64,000 nt of DNA from positions 1 through 64,000 of the forward strand of contig CALNHX010001050.1 of NCBI GenBank assembly GCA_940337035.1. The letters run 5' to 3'. Under the pieces are notes generated by a model. The model made no database searches. It saw only the letters and a list, made by a program, of their open reading frames with translations, and was not told the origin of the DNA. The position numbers and the translations under genes are program-made. This stretch comes from Agriotes lineatus. Taxonomy: Eukaryota > Arthropoda > Insecta > Coleoptera > Elateridae. This document shows positions 23,201 to 35,200 of the stretch, in pieces (the first letter of the stretch is position 1; every line of letters starts with the position of its first letter).

Positions 23201-26200
23201 GTTTTTCACAGTCTAGTTGATTGTCTTATTCTCAATAATTATAGCTTGACCCTCGTATTTCTAGCATTGAATAATTTAGAAAGATTAATTATTTAATTGA
23301 AGTCAAACGACCTAAAGAACGCTTTCCAATCTGCTTGCCAGACCAAATTAACACTTTTATTGGCACATCATAACAACTGCTACTAGATTAGCTGAAAACA
23401 GAAATCAGTGAAGAGATGGTCATGGTCTGCATCCTCTGTATAGAAGATGGACGAAAAAATGTTTGTGGGCTCAGTCTCTAAATATATTTTTTTAAATATC
23501 ATATTCTGAGCACAATTATAATTACTTATTTCAAATTCTGTAATTTATTACGTTAGAAAATTCAAAACTTTGTATATTTTTATACTTATCTACTTACTTA
23601 ATCCATTTTCTTCTACCGCCAGAACGGTGTAGATATGATGGTGTAGTGGTCATTCGATAAAGTTCTTCCATGCTTTCCTATCCTATACCAGTTATTTTGC
23701 CATATTATTCACCCAAGTATTTTTCGGATGGCCGCGAAGTCTTTTGCCGAGTGCAGCCACTTCATACACAATTTTCAGTAGGTTAGTGTCACTCATACGG
23801 CACATGTATTCTAACCAGAGCAACTGGTGGTTTTCAGCTTCGTTTAGTAAAGCTTGAAAATTTAATTCTTCACGCAATGTGTCATTCCGTATTCTGTCCA
23901 TTCTTGTCTTTCTTAGGATGCTGCGTAGGAATCTCATTTCCGCAGATTGAATATTTAAGTGCAAAAAAATAATATTGAAAAATGTATCTGTCACATACAT
24001 CTTAAGAGTACATTGTGTTGAGTTGAGAATTCTTATATATTTTATCCACAACCCATATATTAATAATAATGATTCCCATTACTCCCTTTTGGGATATAGG
24101 GACTATAGTCTCTCCATTTTTGTTTTGTTTGTCATCCGCTATTATTTTCAACTGTGAAAAGGTCATTCCTGTTTCTTCTACTACGTTTCTCCCCCATGTT
24201 ACTCTACGTCGTCCTCTGGCTCTGTTTTCCTGGAGGTTCCACTTTAGAAGATTTCGACATGGGTATAACCCATATATTATGAAGGCATTATTGTTACCCG
24301 TCTTTCTTATTCAACACTTCTAGGACGAAAGGTTTTTTTATCGTTTCACAAATAACGTAAACACCAATCTCGTTATTTAACCAGAATAAATTATCTTCAG
24401 TTAGTTTTAGATGTGTTAAACACAAACTATTTCCAAATAATAAGTACACAGATTATTATTAAATGATAGGAACTAATTTAAAATATCACTCAACTACTTA
24501 CCATACATGTCAATCTGGAAGGGCTTCTTGAACTGAAAAGACCACCATGCTTGGCTTTTCTTTGCTTTTATACAGTTTTGGGTGGTAATTAGAAAAATTG
24601 CAAGGTAAATTTTGGATTGCCTGTGCTATACTTTCCAAAATGCCTAGACCATCTGAATGTCCAACTAATTACCTGCATTTTGACCTCTAAATCTTGCTTT
24701 CAACAGTTAGCTGACAAATAAGCACATTAGTGAAAACATATTCCAGATTTCCACATTAACAATACATAATATGAAAGTTCAATTAACCTACAATAGCTAT
24801 TGGCTATTAAATTATTATACTGATTTCAGATGTATTAACATATGAGGCAAAAGATGTATTATGGGACTCATAAGTGGTTTATGAAATATAAAACACTAGT
24901 GTTTTATAATTTATTAATCACTATTATGACAACCCATCTTCTTCGGCATAGTGCCAAGTTATGGGATGTGGATAAAATGTTGTATATTGTACACTTGTAT
25001 TCACAAAAATGGAATACACTTACTGTGGGACTGATTTGAAAAGTCGTATTATTCGCATTATTAAATACATTTTTATACGATATTTTTATTTAACTACATG
25101 TGTCTTATTGGGATCTAAGACACTTAAGAAAAAGTAAACACTCAACCTTCAGTCTTGTGTCTAAACTTTTCTTGCCTGTCGTATGTGCTTAATAAGACAC
25201 ACATACAATAAAAAAGTATAAAATTGTACAACACATATTGAAATTTCCACTATTATTTTGTCATATCAAACTTTAATATCAAACGCTACAATGTAAAACA
25301 ATCAATTATGAAACTTGATAAAATGTGCAATTTGCAAAATAGTCATAGGTACAGTTTTCTAAGCAAGAAATAAACCTAGCTATTAAAACTAAACTTACTC
25401 GAAGGCATATTGACAATGACGTCTTGAAATTAATAATTTTCCTCGCAGTTGCCAATTAAAAAGTCAGATTTACGTAGCTAAGAAAACTTTGTCTCAGTTT
25501 TTTTGGAAGAAATACTACATAAACATAGGTACCTCATATAGCTTTGAAACCAAAATAATAGTTTTTAAATACTTCTATTGAAAAATTTTAATAAACATCA
25601 ATTTGCTTAATAAAAACATAAAATTTTAAATATTGCTTATTATGTTACAGTATATTTTCAAATAAGCTATGGCCGGAAGAAGAACCAATTGTATGTTCAC
25701 CTCAAAGTCCATCAACTCCGGGCTCTCCACCTCCGCCATCTTCCTGCGAACGAAGTGACAGTGGAATTCAGCAGAGCACAGTTGACGAAGAAAATACCAC
25801 AGACTGGACCCCAGAAATACCTTTTGAAAACGTAAGACGTAGAAATAATTGTTTGTTGGTGTCTTTTATGGAAAATTTTCTTTTAGCTTCGTCACACAAT
25901 CTCAGCTGATATGGATGAAGACTTAGATTCCATAAACTTTTCAATTAGTAAACAAAAGTATGACTTTCGTAATGACAGTAAGAAGGGATCTGCTTTTACC
26001 CTAACTACTACAGAGCAAGTGGACGAAATCATAGATCACAGTATTGAAATAGAAAGTAACAAACGTATGCGCAATGCTAACGTTAATCCATGGACTTTAA
26101 GATTTAAAGATCATGACATTGAACATCAGGTACGATACCAAAGCAATATCATTTTTAACTTTTTCTATTTAAAAGAAGAGTTTGTAATAATTGTAATGTA

Positions 26201-29200
26201 TTGCATTATTCAGAAATAAAGATACCTACCATTAACAATTCAAATTTGCTATGAAAATAAGCCTATCAAGTTTGTTAACATATAATTTATTTTCAGTTCA
26301 GTCAGTTACGAGAAGATATGTTTAAATCAAACATGTTATGCTGTTTTGTAATTTGGTTATTTATTGTTGTATGCCAGGTTATTATAATTGATTCGTAAGT
26401 ATTTAATATTGCAGTTATATCTCAAAAACACATTATTTATATAATTCTAGAAATCCAGCAACTATTGCCTGCTTGACCGTCTCCACAATATTATTAACAT
26501 CAACCTCAATCCTTGTCATGGCAGAAGAATTTGAGCAACTACCTGAAACTTTAAAACACATTTCCTCAACTCTAGTTCATAATCGCAGAAGTCGAAATGC
26601 ATTTATATGTGGTGTGATAGTACTTATGGCAGTGGCCAGTACAGTAGGCTTAACATTATTTTCTGATCTGCCTAATTCAGATTCAAACAATAGTTTAACA
26701 AACGCCTACGAAATGCCAATGTTTTTAAAAACCAACGAATCTCAGTTCAACTATAAAGGCAAAAACAGAAGTTTATTAAGTGAGAAGGGTTCTAATACCA
26801 ATTCAAACTCAACTAAACAGGAAATTGTGTTAAATTTTATTGTTACTGCAACTGTTCATCACAACATTACATTTAACGATAGAAATGATGGACCAGATAT
26901 CAGCGCTTGCAATGAACTATGTATGAAGCGATTAATGGGCGCGATCGGAATTAAAAGTTTGAATTATACAGACATGTGGATGGAAAACTTAGACAACAAA
27001 ACCTTGTCAATTCAACAGGAATCCAATATATCTCTTACAAACACTTATGATACCGCTCAAGTTGAACAAGTCATTAATAAAAATAAATTTTCTTCACGTA
27101 ATCGCTCTAAACGTTCAACCAGTAGTGGGACAGGAACAAAGAGTTTGAACAATACAAATGTTTTTTTTGACACCGATACACAATCATATGATTTAATGCG
27201 AGGAATACAAGACTCTGCATCACCTTGCCCATATCCAGAATACATTGTATTTAGTTGGGTCTTGTGTCTAATTGCTTTAGCAACTGCATTGAAATTGTAT
27301 TATTTGATTAAAACACTGCTGGCAGTGTTAATGGTTATTTGCTATACAGTTCTTATTTTAGTACCATATGAATCAGTTTTCAATGATCAAAACGAAAGCG
27401 AGGGAACTGAGTAAGTTATTTTCTCTTTATTATAATTGTAGATAAAACGTAATATATGTTTATATTTTACAGCAATGTTCCTCTATCTGGGCAAATGTTA
27501 ATATTGCTAGCGATATTCTTCTTAATGGTGGCGTATCATGCTCGCTTAGTTGAAGTAACATCTCGTCTCGACTTTCTTTGGAAACAGCAGGCTGAGAGAG
27601 AACTCAGTGATATGCAAGAAACCCGACATAATAACACACAATTACTAAAGAATATTTTGCCTGACCATGTTGCGAAACATTTTTTACGAAGTGAAAGGTT
27701 AAGTGATGTAAGTATTGTGTCATATAATATTCATGTAAACATTTTGTTACTCCATACATACAACAAACGGCACCAAAACTTTGCTTTGTTGTTTTGATAT
27801 TACATCATATGTACTCGCTAATACTCGCTTCTGAATCTAGTCATATTGGTTTGTGCATTAGTGTTATACGCTCAGGTAAAAAGTATAAATGAGGATCAAA
27901 TCAATCTTTTATTTTGCTGCGATTGAACACATTATGTATATAGTGGCTTTACACCCCCGTTGGAATAACGCCGCTCCTGGCGGAGCTTTCTATATCATCA
28001 TACGGGTGTAATCAGTACTCATCCACTATTCTATCTTCTTAGAAATTTTTTTCTACTGTCTTCTATCTTTTGCTTGAGTCTTCCAATTTTTAACACCAAT
28101 CTTCCTAAGATCTTCTGTCACCTCTTGTATTCATGTTGATCTTGGTCTCCATTTCTTTTCTTACTACCACTCTCCACTCTAACATTGAGAACATTGATTT
28201 GTCTCCGCCAGCCTTCCATATGTGACCCAACAATCTTACTCGTTGTTGTTTTATTTTCTTGAGAATACAATTCATTAATTACGTGACCCGTTTTAAACCA
28301 ATTGGAAGCATAAAAACCCTTGGATACATGTGTACCACAGCGGTGATACAAAACAAAAATTCGTATCATTTTATTGTGGTCTGTTGCTATGCAAAAGTGT
28401 GGTTAGCAGGTTAGGTTTTGCGTCAGTTTGTGTCAAAACTGGTTAGCAGGTTAGGTTTTGCGTCAGTTTTGACACAAACTGATGCAAAACCTAACCTGCT
28501 AACTTCGAGTTTGACATAGACTTACAGTGCCACCATCATAATTAATTGTATTCTCTCACTAAATACAACTCGCGGTATGATTAGTAATCAGTGATCATAC
28601 CACTTGTGGTATTATGGCTGACTATATCTCCTTCAATTTCTTGTTTTAACTCAAAGTTCATCCTAAACCTGTATTTATTTTCTGCTACTCTTGCAGGCCC
28701 TAGTACTATTGTTCCTCTCTAATATTCTAAAGTCTTTCTCCTGTATTTGTTTCAGTACCATACAATATTGTTGGTCTTATTATTGTTTTATATATATTTA
28801 TTTTTGTTTTTCTTCTGAGTACTTTACTTTTTAGCACCGTTTTGTTCACTTGGAATGCTCAGTTACCTGTCAGTATTCATTCCTTAATTTCTATATCTCT
28901 ATTTTCATCAATTGATAACATTACTCCCAGCATTTTAATTTATTTATCACTTCAAATTCGTAATTCTCTATTCTGATATTTTGTTTTCCTATTTGTAATT
29001 GTTTGTCAATTCTCATTTGTTTTCATTGATTTTTAGTTCCCGTTCTTCTTCCTTCCTGTACTACTTCTTTTAGCATCTCTTTCGTCACTATACGGTTTTT
29101 TGCAGCAAGTACTATGTCATCTGCATAGGCTATAATTTGGGTACCACCTGTCTTTACCGTGCCCTTGCAAATCCTTTTCAAGTCTCCTTGTTGCACCCCT

Positions 29201-32200
29201 TTATTTATTTTGAATTCTTCCGTTTCTCCTTTTTCCCGTTTTCACGCTCATAGTTGTTCTCATTGTCATCTGTATTAGCAAGGCGGTCTATATTGTTCCA
29301 GGCCATGACACTGGGCCTATAAAGTGACCTTTGGAATGGCCTACCACGATCTGGCAACATGGCTTTGCCAACCTTTAACAAAAAATTACTAGTTTTGGTC
29401 ACCTAAATGAACAATCTGTCAGTGCACTACCTACATCATTCTGACACATGCCAGTTGAAAAAAAATGTATAAAATCACTGCTATTTACATATTAGTGCTG
29501 CACTTCACTGTTATATTCGATTTAAAAACAATTCCTAATGGGTAGGTACTACCTAATTCTCCATTGCTACTAATTTTGACTTTATCTAAAATAGTAATTT
29601 CTTCAAAATAACTTGCCTGGGAGCTAGTGATATTACAGTCAGAATAAATCTCTACATCTTATTGCTCTTTTAAGTGCTTTTCACCACAACACTAGCCTTT
29701 CCAATCCGCCAGTTTTCTAAATGCAAAACTTCTCACCATTTCTGTGTCACCGTTTTATTAGATGGAAACTCGAACACGCTACATATGGAGCAACTGATGA
29801 AGCGTAAGTTGACCTGCAGCTTGGTATGCAACACTTCGAAGGCATTTTTGTAACTTATATGAATCGGCTTGTCAACATAGTTTTTAATGTCAAAATATAT
29901 TTCAAACAAACAAAACTTAGTGTGTCTTGGAATGGCTAGCACACAATCTGGCAACAGAGCCAGTGTCATGGCCTGGAACAATATAGACCGCCTTGGTATT
30001 AGCCTTCTCATTTTAGTACTTATTCCTAATTCTTTAACATGTTCATGAACTTCCTTCTTTGTATGGAGTCAAAAACTTGTTTAAACTCTATCAATAGAAG
30101 TTTCATTTCCATTTGATAGTCATGTCCTTTTTCTATTATCTACTTTACTATGTGAATCGTACCTGTTGTTAATCTTCCTTTAGTAAAGCCACATTGGCAT
30201 TGGCCTTTTAAATTCCTTATCATATTCATTAATATTTTTTTTCTACTCCTGTAACTAAAATGCCATTTAACATACTACCATACACGTCGCTAAGTGACCT
30301 TTTAATCATGCCTTCATAACCTATGACTAAAGAGCCTCTTAGTCATGAGCTGAAGTTGGCAACGATGTTTTAGTCATGGGCGGGAAGTTAGGTTCAAATA
30401 GTATTTGCTTTATTAGCCACAGCCAAAATTAAAATCAAGTTAGTTTTCAACCGTCACTTTGACGTTTGTCAAGCATAATTTAACCTAATATAATAAATGT
30501 CAAAATTTTAATGAAATAATATGATGTTATATCTATAATTTGTGGTCGTAGAAAAGTATAGTAATGCAACTCGTTTTATAAACTTATTACTTAGTCACTC
30601 TTTAATTAAACACTCGCTCCGCTGCGCTTCGCTCGTGATTAATAAAACTCGTGACTAAAATGACGTGTATAAAACTTGATACATAATATACTATTTTCTA
30701 CTCCTATACCTAAAATGGTATTTAACATTACTAACACATACGTCGCTAAGTGACCTTTTAATCATGCCTTCATAACCTGTGACTAAAGAGTCTCTTAGTC
30801 ACGAGCTGGCAATGACGTTTTAGTCATAGGGTGAAGTTAGGTTCAGACAGTATTTGCTTTATTAGCCACAGCCAAAACTAAAATCAAGTTACTTTTCAAC
30901 TTTTCAACAGTCAACTTTGACGTTTGTCAAGTATAATTTAACCTAACAGAATATTCAAAATCTTAATGAAATGATGTTATATTGTCTAAATTTGTGGTCG
31001 TAGATAAAATATAGTATGTAACACATTATATAAACTCGTCTAGACACTCCTGACTAAAGTGACGTTTATAAAACTTGTTACATAATATACTAGGTATAGT
31101 CCATTTACTTGACATCTGCACTGTCAAACTGACATTATGTTGGCACCACTGCTATTTTTTACATTTTAACAATTAAATTACTGTACAGTCTAATAAAAAA
31201 CACTTATTTTTGAGGTATAGTCAAGACATTTTTTTTAATTTTGACACTAACAGTGCAGATGTGAAGTAAATGGAGGTATACCTATTGTATTAGTGTTGTC
31301 ATGATTTTGTTTGCAGTATTCAATAAAGTCAATCCGATGTAGCTTTTACATAATTGTTGGTCTCCTTTCTCTTGTATTGTGATCATTTGTCCAGATTCCC
31401 ATTCTACATTCTTCTTCCCATATTTTTTTAATCAGTGTGTAAAATTTTTCATGCAATTCCTCTCCACCATACTTTATAAGCTCTGCATTTATGCGTTCGT
31501 CCCTGAAGCTTTAGCATTATGGTTTTTAGTAATAATTTCTTTTAATTCTTCTTTCCGTGGTGCTTCACTTATCATATCTTGATCTGATATTTCAGTCCCA
31601 TCATCTTCTGTCTCGAACATCTCTATGACTGTCAATAATCCTTTAAAGTATTTTTTTCACGCCTCCATGTATTGAATCTCATTTTCAGTCAGTTTCTCAT
31701 CTTCATCCTTGATTCCAGTGGTCTTTCCTTTGTATACTTTGTTTAGTTCATTAATCCTTTTGTAAGTTTTTTTATAATTTTATGCCTGTTATCTTCAATT
31801 TGTTTTATTTTATTTTACATCCATTCTCTTCTCTCCATTCTGCTTGATACTCTTGGATTCTTTTATTGACCTTTCATACTCAGTTCTATCTTCTTCTCTA
31901 TTTAATCTAATTCATCTTGCTTCTATGATAATACTATTCTGAATCAGTTCCGCTTACTACCCTTTCTATTTGGGCTTCCGCTACACTATTATACATTCTT
32001 CTTTTATTTTTGCTCAATGTTTTTCAATTTTGTTATCATTTACCTATATTATATACTTTTAGTTGTTCTTCCATTTTTCAGTGTATTTCTTTTTGGTTGT
32101 TTCGTTATTTAATTTTTATACTTAGGTAGGTACCTACATCTTATATTTTTGACCCTGTTCTGTTTTTTCACTTTTTGTTTTTATGTTGCTGTTACCATAA

Positions 32201-35200
32201 AATGATTACTGTAAGCACATGCTCCTCTATATGTATGCATGCCTCTTACTGTTGATTACTTTCCCTTGTTAAGTAATACATCTATTGATGGGTGTTTTCT
32301 GATCGGCGATTTCCCTGTGGAGGTGTTTGTGTTTAGTGCTGCTTATAATCATGTTTGTCCTTGTTGTTACATTGCACAGTTTTTACCCAGTATTATTGGC
32401 TTTTTCATGAAACGTGTGTTTACTTGCTACTTGCTTGATATATCCTTTTTATCTATCTGTGCATTAAGTCTCCCAATGCTATTAATGCTATTATTATGTC
32501 TTCCTTTGTTATTTGGTCAATCGCTTCCTCCATTTTCTCATACAGGATTTCTTTTTTTCATCATTTGCTACTTCGGTTACTGCACACACGTTACATGTTA
32601 AAAGGTTTCGCTTCTATTTTCAAATATTGTCTCCATTTTGCCTGGTTCCAGTATTGTTTTGACATTCGACATGCTAATTTTGATTGTGTTTCTTTTATTT
32701 TTATTTTTGTTGTAATTTTTGCTTTTATTATTTTTTTCTATTATTTCCAAGTTAATACTTTCTATAGTTATTTTATTTGATATATTTGTTTTCAGTTTTT
32801 CCCTATTCCTAGCCTTTGTCGTTACCATATTCAATACTTTATCACCAGTTTTTTGTCGTATTTGTTTTGGTTATTTTTATTAATTTCTCGCCCAACTTGT
32901 CTTCTTTATTAATTATCTCTTGGGGATCTTTGGCTAGTTGTCCTCCCTTTCTTTGTGTGTTGTTCCATTTCTTTTTGTGGCAATCAAAGAGTTTTGCAGT
33001 TGTATCTCTGTTATGGTTCTTAGTTCTGTCCTATTGTTTTTTTCGCCTTTATCCTTTATTTCTATTGCTTTTAGTTGTTCCAAGGTAAGTATATTCATTA
33101 TTCAATATTTATTTTAACACAATAAGGTTATTATTTAAATCGTAAGATCCGCTGAATAAATAAAGATATACCAAAAACAATACAAACCCGTCACTTTTTA
33201 TAAAAAAAAATTTAACAAAGCTTCTAACAGTGACTGAAACACATTAAACAGTGTACTTTCAATGCTGTGCGAAATACAGCTTTTCTAAACTTTTGTGCCA
33301 ATTGCTGAACTATGTTCAAGAACCTCGCCTAATCATACTGGTGCATCAAATATCCTTGTCTTTCATTGCAAGAATGAGTGAGTTGACGGACAAACCAGTG
33401 CAAAGGTGCAACATTGTAGTTCATAATAACGGGTGTTCGCCAGCAAATTTACAACTTTTTCGAAATAACTGTACAGTGCCTTTGTATTTTAAAGTTTTTA
33501 TTACTACATTAATCCATACACAAGTAATGCAGATTTTATGCTTTAACAATGACACCGTCCAAATGGCCACCATTTCGTTGTAAGCACTTCTCCCATCTGA
33601 AGCGTTTGTTATCGAAAACACGTCGGCAGAGCTCAGGACTAATTGCCACAATCTCATGCTCAACAGTCTTTGAGCAGTTGTCATATACACGAGATTTGAG
33701 ATATCCCACAAGAAAAACATTATACGGCGTCAAGTCTGGTGATCTCCCCGGGTAGGATGTGTCTTCGAACTTGCTGATGACTTCCGGGAAAAAAATGCTT
33801 GACCTTTTACATGGAGGATCTGGCGGTGTGTGCTGTGGCCTCATCTTACTGGAAATGTGTTGTCGCATTGAAGCAAAAAAACTGGTTCAGTTCAGGCCAA
33901 AAAAGAGTCCAATAATGCGTTTTCCAGAAATAGCACACCACACCGACATTTTGGTGCTATGAAGGTGTTTTGGGTTTCTCTCACACCAGTAGTGCATGTT
34001 CTACTTATTAACGTACCCTCGTCTCTGAATAAATGTTTCCGAACAGGGTAGCTGATGGAAAATGTTCAATCATTGTTTGAGCATACCTTCTTTTCAAGGT
34101 CACTACCATTGTATTAAAGGTAGTGCTAATCTTCTTCTGATGTCAGTAGTCGAGCTGCCTTCTCGATTGATATGAGAGTCGAAATAAATGATCTCAGTAA
34201 CATTCTCAACATTCCTGATGTTCGGTGGGTTTCTTATCTTGTTACCTCTATCGATGGTTAAACATGGTTTTGTATCTATTCAGTTTCAGCCCGAAATGTA
34301 AACTTTCTCTTTCCACTCTGTCAATGAGTTCGGACATCTCTTCTTCGGTTTTTGCGTTAAGAGTTGTGTCATCTGCATAGCGTAAATTGTGTATCTTCCT
34401 TCCTCCGAGAGCTATGCCGCCTTCCCAGTTCTCCAGAGCGTTTCGCATTATAAGTTTGCCATAGATGTTAAATAATATATGGGTGACAAGACGCATCCTT
34501 GGCTGACATCTCGTTGAATTTTGATGGATTTAGAGCTTCTTCCATCGACCTTGATTTTTGCTGAACTATTTTCATATAGGTTTCTTATTAGTAGAACTAG
34601 GTGTTGGGGGGTTCCCATTTCTAATAAAGCTTGCCATAATTTATGCCAGTTTACGCAATCAAAGGCCTTGCTAGAGTCTAGAAAACATATGTACGTTGGT
34701 ATTGTAAACTCCCTGGTCTTTTCGATAATTTGCTGCACATTTAAAATTTGTTGACTTGTGCCTTTACCCCTAACAAATCCTGCCTGTTCTTGTGGGATCT
34801 GACTATTTAGATAGGTTTTAAGTCGTTGCAACAATATTCTGAGCATTATCTTGTTCGGGTGAGATATTAATGCAATTGTTCTATAATTACACTTCTGACT
34901 GCCCCCTTTTTTATGAAGCGGAACGAGAGTAGATGTGGTCCAGTCACTTGGCCATAGTCCGTTCTGCCATATCTTATTACAGATATTCCATATTATATCG
35001 ATGCCTTTGTAGTCTAATTGCTTGATCATTTCTCCTATCACATTATCTTCACTCTTGTTATTTTTTAGGCTATGAATGGCTTTTTCTAGTTCTGTCTTTA
35101 GAATAGATGGTTCATGTTCTATTTGTAATATCGAAGGAGAGCCCTAAAACCCCTGCTCTTGCTCTTCAGTTCGATAGAGGTCTTCGCAATACTGTTTCCA

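Larger units (their letters stand above)
18304..23255 (-). mobile_element. Mariner-like element expanded by nested insertions
   Basis: The left end CGAGGGTCAAGCTACAATTA and the right inverted copy (CTTGACCCTCG) are both followed by TA. On the minus strand the N-terminal transposase region is at about 23100-22970 (MIYYDFNRRLSAYECKENL). The C-terminal region is at 18713-18430 (HPPCSSGLDNVLFF, corresponding to the HPPYSPDLAP motif). The middle is displaced by 5S-SINE copies, a LINE and a further DNA element. Confidence 0.75.
28600..33090 (-). mobile_element. Non-LTR retrotransposon, endonuclease and RT, with three insertions
   Basis: Minus strand: endonuclease start near 32690 (ISMSNVKTILEPGKM), linker 31900-31300, RT start near 31350 (CKSYIGLTLLNTANKIMTTL), middle RT 30230-30010 (CGFTKGRLTTG, IEFKQVFDSIQ), catalytic AYADD-like box near 29130. 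Interrupted by 29280-29995, 30285-31093 and 31095-31279. Many stops and frameshifts. Confidence 0.65.

Noticed and set aside
25911..26219. Independent gene starting at the ATG at 25911
   Set aside because: The frame is an internal part of a cyclase exon that starts at 25887, with good splice sites on both sides.
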